NCBI RefSeq assembly: GCF_024362695.1
Contig: NC_065420.1
Location: forward strand, 2,326,501 to 2,390,500
Origin: Pectinophora gossypiella
Taxonomy: Eukaryota; Arthropoda; Insecta; Lepidoptera; Gelechiidae
Direction: 5' to 3'
Length of the DNA: 64,000 nt
The notes beneath the pieces were generated by a model, which was not told the DNA's origin, did not search any database, and saw only the letters and a program-made list of their open reading frames with translations. How positions within the stretch are numbered: position 1 is the first letter of the stretch; each line of letters starts with the position of its first letter. The translations under genes and the position numbers were made by a program. Of this stretch, positions 36,201 through 42,319 are shown piece after piece.

Positions 36201-39200
36201 TCGGCTCTTTCCGGGTGAGAGCCTTCAGCGCTCCCCATTTGTCCGGCCAAGTAGTTAATGCCACCTGCGGCAAATCTACAATAAGCCATGTCAAAAAAAA
36301 AAAGAATCTCGGCTCGGACTATTGGTGTATTCGACTTTATAATATTCAATTCATGTATGGACCGTAGAAAATTGATATCACGTGGTTCCCAGGATGTGTC
36401 CGGTTCATGGCAATAGGCTTGCCTCAACAACATGGCTTTAGGAGTGGGTGTATTACTAAACACCTCTGCCTACAGCCTACTGCTACTGGGGATACAGGCG
36501 CGATGCTACGTTATGTTTGTTGTAGACAGAATCTCGTCTTCGACTAAGTACCACAAGATAGATAAACGATTCAAAAATGTTAAATTGACTTTCAACAAGT
36601 TTATCTATGATAATTACGTTGAATAAATGATCCTGATTTGAGATTCCTGTAGGCTCTGCACGGTAAACGCGCCGCGCGCGGCGCGAATTATATTGAGGCT
36701 TTCGACCAATGGCCGTTTGACGTCCATCTACGTAGATAGTTTTTTTTTGACGTGACTTATTGTAGATTTGCCGCAGATGGCATTAACTACTTGGCCGGAC
36801 AAATGGGGTGCACTGAAGGCTCTCACCCGGTGAAACGTTTAAGACAACAGGCCTGAGGGTGCCCAGTTGGGCGCGAACCCCGGCTCAGGGCGTCGCGTCT
36901 GAGAGGAAAAATATTTGAAAGAATTAATCGACCCTAGAGGGTCGATAGCGATAAGCGCTGATTGAGGGAAGTCGTCGACCACGCCGGCGGGGTCGGTATC
37001 TACGTAGATAGCATTCGTATCGTTTATTGGTCGAAGCGCTCAATATAATTCGCGTCGCGCATGGCTATTATGCAGACCCGGCTGTTCAGCTCATTACTAG
37101 TAGACTAGAAATCTCAAATAAATGTTAATTAGGTATATCATATTGTATTTTTTTTATTTTTACAGGCGTAGAAAATGAATGCCTGGATGAACCTGAGTAT
37201 TTACCGTAAAAATATTTTTACTTAGTTATTGAAATAAACGAGTTATCTTCAATATAAACTGTTTTATTACTGCAATCACACAATGTACAGTCATGAGCAA
37301 TATCATGTACCCACTTTAGAACCCTGTCGCACTATCATATTTGACATTTAATGTAACTTACGGTATAATTTGTCAAAAAGTTAATGTGACATGGTTTCAA
37401 AGTGTATACATACATATTAGTACTCGTGCGTGACTGTACATTCATGAACAATATAATGTACTTACCCACTTTAGGACTCTGTCGCACTAACATATTTGAC
37501 ATTCAGTGAGACTTACAGTTCAATTTGTCAAAAAAGTTAACGTGACATGGTACCAAAGTGTATACATATTAATGCTCGTGACCGTACGACTGTGTGAATA
37601 TGCACACAAATACCTAGGTATAACTTCATTTCCTTAACAAAATAAGGACAAAATCTACTTTCTAAGAGTATATACTGACTTATTATTAATTCTACACGTA
37701 TATATACATCATCATCATCATCAGCCCATTAACGTCCCCACTGCTGGGGCACGGGCCTTCCCTATGGATGGATAGGGAGATCGGGCCTTAAACCATCACG
37801 CGGGCCCAGTGCGGATTGATGGTTATTAACGACTACTAATGCAGCCGGGAGCAACGGCTTAGCGTGCCTTCCGAAGCACGGAGGAGCTTGAGATGAAAAC
37901 TTTTTTACATACATACGTAGCAGAAAATCACATCAGGGCGGTTAAAAAGGTCACATCGAAGCAATTCATCTAAAAAAGCAATAATGTCATTTAATATTGT
38001 GTATACAAAAGTAGGTACATGATGGGGCTTACATGGAACAGATTAAAGAGAAGGCGAACGTCGTGTCTTATAAGGAAATGAAAGAATTGTTCTTTGATGA
38101 ATGGAGAATGCTACACCGACAAGAGCGTGGCTCTTAAATTAGTGATGATACAAAAATAAGTGCGCAATGTAACATACATACATAAACAGCCTATATACGT
38201 CCCACTGCTGGGCACAGGCCTCCCCTCAATCAACCGGAGGGGGTATGGAGCATACTCCACCACGCTGCTCCAATGCGGGTTGGTGGAGGTGTTTTTACGG
38301 CTCATAGCCGGGACCAACGGCTTAACGTGCCCTCCGAAGCACGGAATCTTCTTACTTTTTCGGACAATCAGGTGATTCAAGCCTGGAAAGTCCTTACCAA
38401 ACAAAGGACAGTCTCACAAAGTGATTTCGACAATGTCCCCATCGGGAATCGAACCCGGACCTCCAGATCGTGAGCCTAACGCTCTAACCACTAGACCACG
38501 GAGGCTGTTCACATCAGCGCAATGTAAACAAATGTGAAATTAGCAATATTATTTTTTAGATGAATTGCTTTGATGTGGCCTTTTTACCCCCAGGATGTAA
38601 TTTTTTTTAAAAAGGCGCTTACGTAACGTAAGGAATATGATCCAAAGAGCAAATTAAAAAAGAAAAGGAATATGATGTGATCCAGCCGGTTTCGGCTACG
38701 GTGACTGCTTCAACTCCGACGTTCATATTCTCGCATGTGGCTTATAAGTATAGCCAATCTTATTGGAAAAGATCTTCGCACATAGCGGGTATATGAGCAC
38801 ACTATTTAAATATGTATGATTGAATGCTGCATGTGGTCGGGCTTTCAATTCATCGCGCTTGGAATCAAGCTCTAAGAGCCGTTGATGTTCAAAGTCACGA
38901 ACTTTGATGTTAACCAAAGCGCTCTATTCCGGACGATTAGTGGTTAGCTCAATAAGGAATAATACTACGTATAGAACGGCCACTCTCCGCTCCCCACCAG
39001 CCGCAGAGCAAGATTTACCTCACCCCCTCGGACATAGTTTAGTCTTCAATCGTATGGCGTCAGACGTCACACACACAGATGCGCGTGTTGATAACGTCAA
39101 TGTGTGGTGTCTGTGTAAAACGAGGTTGTTTGTATGAAGTGTCCGGGGTGTGGTATAAGACAATGATTGTCTTACGTAGACTTTCCGAAAATAATTAACT

Positions 39201-42180
39201 TAACTAACATACAGAAAGAAGACTGACCTCTGTTCTCGCTCTCCAAGTCGACGAGTACGAACACAGAGAGCAACGCCTTGCCAAGCTGCGTCTGCTTCTC
39301 AATATCCCCGTCTCTATAGCCCACTGTCCAGCTGTACAGGATGTCTGCCACGCACCGCTCCAGGATCGGACACTGCCACACGTGGCAGATTCTGGGGAGA
39401 AATTGAAGAGAAACCAGTTTCTTTAAAGTAGTAAGACCGAATGTCTTTTTAAAATCAATGAGGGACTTTACAGATGAAGTTCCTTGAAAATCACATAGGG
39501 GCCGTCCATTATTCATGCGAGGCTCGTGAGGGGAGGAGGGGTCCATGAAAAAATCACGAAATATCATAAGGGGGAGGGGGGGTGTAGTAATATATCACGA
39601 GTATTTATTTTTTCGGTAAACGCGCGATACTGAATCAAAAAGCGGCGTTTCGTGCAATTATTTTGGTAGGTACTAAAATACACGTGATATAGGATAGGGG
39701 GGGGGGGGGGTAGTCTTGAACCTCACCATGTAGTGGGGGGGGGGTTAAAATGCCAAAAAAACATCACATGATTTATGGACGTCCCCATAGATGGCGTTGT
39801 TGACTTTTGACTTCTATCGATATACTTACCAAATTTACATACATACATACATAAACTCACGCCCGTAATCCCAAATGGGGTGGGCAGAGCCACAAGTAAC
39901 CAAAGACAACTTGCAGCCACTGTTGACACACACACACACCACACACACACTTATCACATTTATGACAATAAATTTCATTTCATTTCATTTCATATTACAC
40001 CGTGTACAAGTACTTACAGGTAGCCATATGCGTTACTGAAATCTTAACGAAAACTTCGCGTTGAGTTGAATTGCGTTGATATCAAGTGGCATTTCCTGTT
40101 GGATGGTATTTTCAACTTATTTTCACTTCTATACTTTTGCGACGGAAAAATCTACTTGATATCAACTCCGAATCATGGTCCTGAATCTCCTTGTATGTAC
40201 TTGTACGGGGTGTAAGTGACATCATAACTGATACTGAGAGGGATGATTCAGCTCATTATTCTGAGCTAATATCAAGTGGATGTTATCAAAAGTATAAAAT
40301 TGAAAATAATTTAAAAGATCTAAAAAGAATATGAATTGTGCGACGGAAAATTCCACTTGATATCAATTCAGAATCATGGTCTGAATCATCCCCCCTTAGT
40401 ATTCGTTACGATGTCATTAAAACTCTGTATAGCTGTGAGCTTATGTTATGTTTAATTGTATGGAATAATAAGGAACTCCCCTTCACAACATTCTCGTTTC
40501 GCGATCCTAATATTAACTACAGTAAAGGCGGTGCAGGCGATTCAGCGCTCCCCATTTGTCCGGCCAAGTAGTTAATGCCATCTGCGGCAAATCTACAATA
40601 AACACGTCAAAAAAAAAAGTGCAGGCGATCGGCGCATCCGCCTCTTTCGCAAACTTGTGTGTTACTCACCTGCCAGTGAGCACCCTGATCTGATAGCTGC
40701 TGTGTTCATCATCAGCATCATTATCCAGGCTCCTTTCCCTGCTCAGTCGCTCCACCCCCTCGTACAGGTTAGGGGCTTTTGACTGCTCCTTCTCACATGT
40801 GACGTGGATCTCCGGAAGGTTGTCATAGAATTCATCGCTGAGGATCGGCTTGCCTTTCGCGTTTTGGATTGCGTTTACCTGATAATTATGACAATAAGGA
40901 AATCATTTAAAGAAAGAAATGCCATTTGACGAAGATGTTTTGAAGAAAGGCCAGGTAAAGAGTACTCTAAACCGGCGAGCATGCATGAAGTCTTTGATCT
41001 TCTTCTATCGTGAGGGTTGTGAGGTGAAGTTCCAATCTCATCAACCCTGGTGTCAGGGTTACTATTGAGCCGCTAAAATCAAATCAAATCATTTATTGTA
41101 TGAATTTGGGTACATAATTTGGTCTTAAAATTAAACTTATGGCTAAGTCCCACCAAACTTCATCTTTGCAGACATATACAAACATTATTTACAATACAGG
41201 AAAAATAACTTTCACAAATATAGATAGATTACAATGCCCCTGACATGTCTCATGTAACGACTACTTACCTAAGGTGGTATTAATAAACTATTCTCAGCTT
41301 CGAGACTGGTCTCAAGATCATGTCAATGTGACAGTTCTTATATAAAAACAGGGACTTAAGCATGGTCTTGAGGGCAGTCTCAGCTGAGATTAGTTTATTA
41401 ATACCATCCTTACATCGGTAAGTAACCGGGACCAATGGAGTCAGTGTTCTGTAAGTCTTTGATAAGAGTGGAAGAAGCGAAAGCGGTGTATCAGGATCGT
41501 AGTAAGTAGAGTTCCGTGGTATATGTCCCAACGGAAAATAGGCGTATACATTGTTTTAAGTTTACGCGGTTATAATTAAAACACAACAAACGCTTCGCGC
41601 GTTTAGTGTTCACTTGTGGTAGCTTCTCGTTGGCATTTGTTTGTACTTAAAAGTATTTATTTTGTAAAAAAGGCTGTAAGCTACCCAAATTATTTATTTA
41701 TTAAAAATAAGTACAGTACTTAATACAATAAAATAAAATAAATAAAATAATACACATAATAACTGGTTCTTACCGCGTTTAAATCAGGGTTATGAGACTC
41801 CCGATATTTCGACACTGTTGCAAGTGCCATGATCACGGGATGACTAATGAGATTGGAGTGGAGTAGGTAGATCCATAATTTTCTACGGGCAGACATATCT
41901 GTATACCCTCTTTCTTTGCCGCTTGTTTATGTATTTGATATCGGTATGTTCGGAACCATCTGAACTCGCACCAAACTCACTACGACAAATGTTGCAAATG
42001 GACCTACGAGTATTGGGATCACAGATAATAACTTACTTGTTTCAATGGCGACAGTATAGACCCATGGGTGAGCACCCATCTGTTGGAGAACTTAATCCCT
42101 GATGCAGCGACGGTGAGGATGTTGGCCAGCTCGCCGTCCTCAGAGTAGTTGTACGACACCATGACGCCTTCCACCGCCAT
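15248..42180 (-). CDS. TYSND1: Peroxisomal leader peptide-processing protease (TYSND1), 10 exons
   Basis: TYSND1 is the trypsin-like serine protease that removes peroxisomal targeting leader peptides and processes beta-oxidation enzymes in the peroxisome matrix. Coding exons: 42180-42037, 40878-40670, 39391-39228, 21486-21383, 19846-19719, 18254-18088, 17178-17072, 16573-16405, 15941-15800 and 15425-15248. All nine junctions are GT-AG and in phase, giving 1,512 nt and 503 residues (the human protein is somewhat longer). The triad is His337 in VTCAHVV, Asp371 in YDLALL and Ser445 in GFSGGP. The start is the ATG opening MAVEGVMVSYNYSEDG. Intron 3 is 17.7 kb and contains the whole NDUFA11 gene on the other strand. 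The C-terminus reads GRQL with no canonical peroxisomal signal, and a GTAGGC donor-like site precedes it, so a further small exon is possible. Confidence 0.92.
15444..15650. mobile_element. MITE, 'gttagtgacatcgtaacg' family, in TYSND1 intron 9
   Basis: The left end reads 'caggctgttagtgacatcg', followed by 'gatgattcagaccatgattc' and 'atatcaagtgga'. The right half is an inverted copy ending near 15650. About ten copies of this roughly 220-bp palindrome occur in the window. It ends close to the acceptor AG at 15427-15426. Confidence 0.8.
16030..16310. mobile_element. GC-rich palindromic MITE in TYSND1 intron 8
   Basis: CpG-rich sequence with inverted arms, for example 'gatccgcatgaacgcgcgtg' against 'cacgcatccacgcgc'. 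It also has 'cgcactcacgcgcgtagg' against 'cacctacgcgcggg'. No coding capacity. A short AT-rich interval separates it from exon 8. Confidence 0.5.
16620..16765 (-). mobile_element. Short retroposon, family B, truncated
   Basis: The tail half of family B in reverse: 'gggtatggagcatactcc', 'gcgggttggtgga', 'ggcttaacgtgccctccg'. It lies in TYSND1 intron 7, directly beside a family A copy. Confidence 0.75.
16770..17045 (-). mobile_element. Short retroposon, family A, abutting TYSND1 exon 7
   Basis: Reverse-oriented family A with B-box 'gggattcgaacccgggacc'. It ends about 26 bp from the exon 7 donor at 17071. Together with the family B fragment it makes up most of intron 7. Confidence 0.8.
17265..17560 (+). 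repeat. Dispersed repeat ('tttcgacactattgcaagtg' family)
   Basis: It shares 'acgggttcttaccgcgttta', 'atgatcacgggatgac' and 'catatctgtctaccctc' with 41745-42000, and partly with 5911-6016 and 52710-52770. Class unknown; non-coding. In TYSND1 intron 6. Confidence 0.65.
17736..18050 (-). mobile_element. Short retroposon, family A, beside TYSND1 exon 6
   Basis: Reverse-oriented copy with B-box 'gggattcgaatccgggacc' and a head ending 'actggaccacagaagccg'. It ends 37 bp from the exon 6 donor. A small tail fragment of the same family lies at 17625-17690. Confidence 0.8.
18304..18550. mobile_element. MITE, 'taagttatacctgtcat' family, copy 3
   Basis: Termini 'ctttaagttatacctgtc' and 'gacagatataacctaaaa', with inner 'cgccgaaaaggaaagggacg' on both arms. 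In TYSND1 intron 5, starting 50 bp upstream of the exon 6 acceptor on the gene strand. Confidence 0.8.
18582..18725. mobile_element. Short hairpin MITE in TYSND1 intron 5
   Basis: The arms 'cagcgggcttagcaccgta' and 'tacggtgctaccccgctg' are inverted copies extended by 'cgcgactctttctcgc' and 'gcgagaaaaagtcgcg'. About 144 bp that can fold into one long hairpin. Confidence 0.7.
18732..18812 (-). pseudogene. Duplicated fragment of TYSND1 exon 6
   Basis: This 81-bp segment aligns with 18142-18226 inside exon 6, sharing 'gttagagtcagc', 'cacccactcc' and 'cgcgccaccatgacacgct'. Read on the minus strand it still gives an open frame, SVSWWRVEWVELTLTAP, against SVSWWRGEWVGLTLTAP in the true exon. It has no acceptor or donor and is bounded by a hairpin MITE and a MITE half, so it is probably a duplicated relic carried with repeats. 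Confidence 0.85.
18817..19158. mobile_element. Two partial MITEs of the 'gttagtgacatcgtaacg' family
   Basis: An inverted half copy (18817-18972, ending 'gatgtcactaacaccctg') is followed by a shrunken complete palindrome (19042-19158) with 'cagggtgttagtgacac' and 'gtgttactaacaccctgtg'. Confidence 0.7.
19422..19632 (+). mobile_element. Short retroposon, family C, head-truncated
   Basis: It begins near 'gggtgaccacagacaaaaa', continues through 'catctcgagctcctccgtg' and the shared core, and ends in 'taatgggctgatgatgatg'. Full copies are at 29028, 45512 and 48882. Confidence 0.75.
20116..20240 (-). mobile_element. Short retroposon, family A, tail fragment
   Basis: It reads 'atcgtgtgggttgtgaggtgg', 'caacctcatcaaccctagtg' and 'attgagccgcc' in reverse. 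In TYSND1 intron 4, next to a hairpin MITE. Confidence 0.65.
20347..20585. mobile_element. Composite MITE, 'gggtggtattaataaac' family
   Basis: The left end reads 'taaagggtggtattaataaac' and the right end 'gtttattaataccaccctta'. A third terminus in the middle ('attaatatcaccctagggtgg') indicates one and a half copies fused head to tail. Simple copies are at 31737-31882 and 41269-41411. Confidence 0.75.
20640..20927 (-). mobile_element. Short retroposon, family A, full length
   Basis: Reverse-oriented, with B-box 'gggatttgaacttgggacc' and a head ending 'cactggaccacagaggccg'. It sits in TYSND1 intron 4. The following stretch, 20930-21380, shows nothing recognisable. Confidence 0.8.
21587..21698 (+). 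repeat. Left part of a dispersed repeat (family R) split by the 5.4-kb element
   Basis: It shares 'aaggaataatacta', 'gaacgg', 'gtcagacgtcacacacacag' and 'atgcgcgtgtacgataa' with unsplit copies at 32885-32990, 38946-39150 and 60960-61145 (reversed). Its other part resumes at 27099. Confidence 0.8.
21703..22040. mobile_element. 338-bp inverted-repeat element at the left end of the 5.4-kb element
   Basis: It starts 'gagattaaacgaacttacc' and ends in the exact inverse 'ggtaagttcgtttaatctc'. The paired arms are about 70 bp, running to 'ccttgttcgagagg'. It is flanked on both sides by the palindrome ATAATTAT (21695-21702 and 22041-22048). Its interior carries the left arm of the 138-bp repeat, so it belongs to the same family as the larger element. 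Confidence 0.75.
22085..23937. other. AT-rich interior of the 5.4-kb element, no gene seen
   Basis: Very AT-rich sequence. The longest frame (22853-23077, plus, 74 residues) has a hydrophobic C-terminus but no recognisable motif and no coding bias that can be judged by eye. No RNA gene was seen. Confidence 0.5.
23938..24200. repeat. CTG/CAG-rich imperfect repeat tract
   Basis: Runs of 'gctgctggt', 'ctactactgctggctg' and 'tgctggctgtggggc' make a degenerate triplet-like block, much more GC-rich than its surroundings. On the minus strand one frame is rich in Gln, Ser and His but is broken by stops in places. It may be a decayed low-complexity coding segment of the element. Confidence 0.55.
24667..25640. 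repeat. Minisatellite, eight copies of about 121 bp
   Basis: The phrase 'ccattgtctatcctct' (with variants) recurs at 24741, 24862, 24983, 25105, 25227, 25349, 25465 and 25581, giving spacings of 121, 121, 122, 122, 122, 116 and 116. Each unit also has 'agtgatagctct', 'ggaaatga.aaataggtat' and 'agcgctt'. The motif CTATC..GATAG could form a small hairpin in every unit. The last copy decays after 25600. Confidence 0.9.
25641..26956. other. Right interior of the 5.4-kb element, no gene seen
   Basis: AT-rich sequence between the minisatellite and the right inverted repeat. Short hydrophobic frames at 25779-25967, 26061-26285 and 26722-26931 (plus) have no recognisable features. A poly-T run lies at 26321. 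Confidence 0.5.
27099..27165 (+). repeat. Right part of the split family R repeat
   Basis: It resumes with 'gtcaatgtgtggtgtctgtg', 'aaaacgaggttgtttgt' and 'gaagtgtccggggtgtg', as in 39095-39150. With 21587-21698 it brackets the 5.4-kb element. Confidence 0.8.
27208..27415. mobile_element. MITE, 'gttagtgacatcgtaacg' family
   Basis: Palindrome from 'cagggtgttagtgacatcg' to 'gtatcattaacaccc', with inverted 'gagtttatattgc' and 'gatatcaactcagaatcatgg' arms. Confidence 0.8.
27480..27672 (-). mobile_element. 5'-truncated non-LTR element 3' end
   Basis: Reverse of the 3' region that follows the reverse-transcriptase tail at 47755-48175 ('actgcaacagcaatacatc', 'attacaagttatttaata', 'agaggaacac'). 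A sister copy is at 45003-45210. Confidence 0.65.
27677..28110 (-). mobile_element. Two short retroposon copies, family A
   Basis: A tail fragment (27677-27790) is followed by a longer reversed copy (27876-28110) containing 'gacaatctggtgatcagcc' and 'accgaactagggaccac', but lacking the tRNA-like head. They lie between the 5.4-kb element and a hAT-type MITE. Confidence 0.7.
28132..28475. mobile_element. hAT-type MITE with perfect 8-bp target duplication
   Basis: The ends read 'caggggcgtagc' and 'gctacgccactg', an imperfect inverted repeat of hAT type. Both flanks are the identical 8-mer GTATAAAT (28124-28131 and 28476-28483). Inner arms share 'atacggggcccc'. 344 bp and non-coding. Confidence 0.88.
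28793..37209 (+). CDS. NDUFA11: NADH dehydrogenase [ubiquinone] 1 alpha subcomplex subunit 11 (NDUFA11, B14.7)
   Basis: An accessory membrane subunit of mitochondrial complex I, of the Tim17/22 fold. Exons: 28793-28900, 30391-30494, 32133-32242, 33196-33402 and 37166-37209. All junctions are GT-AG and in phase, giving 190 residues. Family landmarks are NYYDTPDGCD (exon 1), STYDVLMYSH (exon 2), GKDDKLNY (exon 3), and the glycine-rich membrane region GGAACAPILASWLGSKHALV with ERGYQFLPD (exon 4). Known NDUFA11 proteins are about 140 residues and end near the LPD position (residue 153 here). This model adds 37 C-terminal residues ending EPEYLP and a charged N-terminal extension of about 20. The start is the first ATG before YYDTPDG in frame. 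The gene is nested antisense in TYSND1 intron 3. Confidence 0.93.
29028..29304 (-). mobile_element. Short retroposon, family C, nearly full length
   Basis: Reverse-oriented. The tail 'cagcccattaacgtcccc' comes first, then the shared core. The head reads (reversed) 'gcgcgtttaccgctgcgcc' and 'accgagctcc', the inverse of a tRNA-like A-box region. In NDUFA11 intron 1. Confidence 0.8.
29680..30118 (-). mobile_element. Short retroposon, family D, longest copy
   Basis: The reversed tRNA-like head is at 30040-30118: B-box 'ctggattcgaatctgcgacc' and A-box region 'ttctaacaactgggctatc'. The body contains 'gacaggtccggttttttac' and 'gcatttctcgggaatatgg', with an AT-rich simple repeat at 29930-29955. In NDUFA11 intron 1. 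Confidence 0.8.
30182..30345 (-). mobile_element. Reverse-transcriptase tail remnant of a non-LTR element
   Basis: It shares 'actcacgcctatttccca', 'gcagagactatagaattcc' and 'attcatcaatcgcttcat' with 60700-60970. It ends 46 bp before NDUFA11 exon 2. Confidence 0.6.
30505..31070 (-). mobile_element. Two short retroposon copies, family B
   Basis: A fragment (30505-30600) begins about 10 bp after the NDUFA11 exon 2 donor. A full reversed copy (30745-31070) follows, with B-box 'gggaatcgaacccggacc' and a head ending 'ctaaaccacggaggct'. Between them, 30601-30740 contains a block ('aaaaatattctatgacaaaa') that recurs at 34310-34460. Confidence 0.8.
31300..31615 (-). mobile_element. Short retroposon, family A, full length
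   Basis: Reversed copy with B-box 'gggatttgaacccaggtcc' and a head ending 'aacgctcaaccactgga'. In NDUFA11 intron 2. Confidence 0.8.
31737..31882. mobile_element. MITE, 'gggtggtattaataaac' family, simple copy
   Basis: A 146-bp palindrome, from 'taaaggtggtattaataaac' to 'gtttattaataccaccct', with inner 'tcaagatcatg' and 'catgatcttga' arms. Confidence 0.8.
32395..32700. mobile_element. Half copy of an inverted-repeat element
   Basis: Corresponds to the right half of the fuller element at 44465-44915 ('aaataaagacagatctaaa', 'gacgtcacagcgtgc', 'ggaaactagcctat'). In NDUFA11 intron 3. Confidence 0.55.
32885..32990 (+). repeat. Family R repeat, unsplit at the 5.4-kb insertion point
   Basis: It reads 'gatgcgcgtgtacgataacg' then 'tcaatgtctagtgtctgtg' without interruption. 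It therefore serves as an empty-site reference for the element at 21699-27098. Confidence 0.75.
33471..33958. mobile_element. Two adjacent MITEs of the 'gttagtgacatcgtaacg' family
   Basis: Copies at 33471-33697 and 33732-33958, each a near-perfect palindrome of about 227 bp. They are separated by a short 'tacaagta' spacer block. A TA microsatellite (33452-33470) directly precedes the first. They follow NDUFA11 exon 4 by 70 bp. Confidence 0.85.
34470..34800 (-). mobile_element. Short retroposon, family B, full length
   Basis: Reversed copy with the tail 'cgtcccactgctgggcacag' and a head ending 'aaccactacaccacggagg'. The B-box region is altered ('gggaatcgaacccgctcg'). In NDUFA11 intron 4, preceded by fragments of families A (33972-34085) and E (34140-34275). 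Confidence 0.8.
35030..35180. repeat. T-rich low-complexity tract
   Basis: Long T runs with few interruptions, followed at 35255-35272 by an 'aataaataaata' microsatellite. No gene is seen from 34810 to 35470. Confidence 0.6.
35470..36040. mobile_element. Inverted-repeat element inserted in a 'gtcatgagcaatat' repeat
   Basis: The outer repeat (35470-35597 plus 36008-36040) is split by an element at 35598-35997 whose ends are 'gtgatgttcc' and 'ggcacatcac'. The subterminal arms are rich in 'atccgtatccgtatccgcgg'. The 10-mer ATACATATTA occurs at both junctions (35588-35597 and 35998-36007). Unsplit repeat copies at 37285-37575 show the original continuity. Confidence 0.7.
36655..37080. mobile_element. 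GC-rich inverted-repeat element containing a family E insertion
   Basis: The left arm has 'cgccgcgcgcggcgcgaatt', 'atattgaggctttcgacc' and 'ctacgtagatag'. The right arm repeats these in reverse ('ctacgtagatag', 'ggtcgaagcgctcaatat', 'aattcgcgtcgcgc'). A family E repeat fills the middle (36755-36998). It lies in NDUFA11 intron 4, ending 86 bp before exon 5. Confidence 0.7.
37233..37238 (+). promoter_or_regulatory. NDUFA11 polyadenylation signal
   Basis: AATAAA 24 bases after the NDUFA11 stop codon, the only canonical signal close to it. The short spacing implies a very short 3' UTR. Confidence 0.6.
37285..37575 (+). repeat. Two tandem 'gtcatgagcaatat' repeats
   Basis: Two roughly 130-bp units start at 37285 and 37435, about 150 bp apart, each with 'atgtacccactttag'-like and 'gtcaaaa' segments. 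They begin about 50 bp after the NDUFA11 polyadenylation signal. Confidence 0.7.
37708..37905 (-). mobile_element. Short retroposon, family C, head-truncated
   Basis: Reversed: 'catcagcccattaacgtcc' through the shared core to 'ggagcttgagatgaaaac'. Confidence 0.75.
38030..38140 (+). mobile_element. Reverse-transcriptase tail remnant of a non-LTR element
   Basis: 'acatggaacagattaaagag' to 'cgacaagagcgtggctctta' matches the longer fragment at 56430-56725. Smaller scraps of the same tail lie at 7885-7915, 62535-62582 and 63150-63190. Confidence 0.7.
38170..38508 (-). mobile_element. Short retroposon, family B, full length
   Basis: Reversed, with B-box 'gggaatcgaacccggacc' and a head ending 'aaccactagaccacggagg'. 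The tail carries 'acatacataaacagcc'. Confidence 0.85.
38946..39150 (+). repeat. Family R repeat, longest uninterrupted copy
   Basis: Runs from 'aaggaataatactacgtat' to 'gtgtccggggtgtgg'. It ends about 78 bp from the TYSND1 exon 3 donor, and it is a second empty-site reference for the 5.4-kb element. Confidence 0.75.
39498..39786. mobile_element. MITE with poly-G interior in TYSND1 intron 2
   Basis: The ends 'ggggccgtccattattcatg' and 'catgatttatggacgtcccc' form an imperfect inverted repeat. The interior holds four G-runs (about 39528-39545, 39568-39583, 39695-39711 and 39733-39745), strong G-quadruplex candidates on the plus strand. Confidence 0.7.
39838..39925 (-). repeat. Dispersed repeat with 'catacataaactcacgccc'
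   Basis: It shares 'ggggtgggcagagccacaag' and 'caacttgcagccactgttga' with 60176-60275. Probably the 3' part of a retroposon. A CA-rich microsatellite follows at 39926-39952. Confidence 0.55.
40207..40428. mobile_element. MITE, 'gttagtgacatcgtaacg' family
   Basis: Palindrome with 'aatatcaagtgga' and 'tccacttgatatcaa' arms. A partial copy precedes it at 40080-40190. In TYSND1 intron 2, followed by a family E fragment (40528-40612) that ends about 58 bp from exon 2. Confidence 0.75.
41000..41450. mobile_element. Nested repeats: family A retroposon broken by a retroposon 3' end and a MITE
   Basis: A reversed family A copy is interrupted twice: first by an AT-rich 3' end (41070-41235, 'caaatcaaatcatttattg'), then by a 'gggtggtattaataaac' MITE (41269-41411). 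Family A sequence resumes as 'taagtaaccgggaccaatgg'. In TYSND1 intron 1. Confidence 0.65.
41745..42000 (+). repeat. Dispersed repeat ('tttcgacactgttgcaagtg' family)
   Basis: Closely related to 17265-17560 through 'gccgcttgtttatgtatttg' and 'gaaccatctgaactcgcacc'. It ends about 37 bp from the TYSND1 exon 1 donor. Confidence 0.65.
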
Positions 42181-42319
42181 CGTCCTAATTGATGGAGGAA
42201 AAAAAATATATAAATAAATAAAAATAAATGAATAAATGTGTGTGTGTGTAATGGATAAATGTTTATTTCTTTCTTTAAAACATTCACAACATTCAGCAAA
42301 TTCAACATTCAGCCTGTAT

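Larger units (their letters stand above)
18088..42180 (-). other. TYSND1 exons 1-6: N-terminal protease-like half
   Basis: Residues 1-305. Exon 1 contains SNRWVLTHGSIL (residues 32-43), exon 4 STPFGCE (201-207), and exon 5 LLLTDAATALGSEGGPVF (228-245). Exon 6 carries WWRGEWVGLTL. These match TYSND1 family landmarks 'STPFG', 'LLLTD..' and 'EWVGLTL'. The GSEGGPVF stretch resembles a serine-protease active site with Glu in place of the catalytic Ser, so this half looks like a non-catalytic partner of the C-terminal domain. The exon 6 acceptor at 18255 was chosen because the nearer alternative (18289) breaks the phase. Confidence 0.85.
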
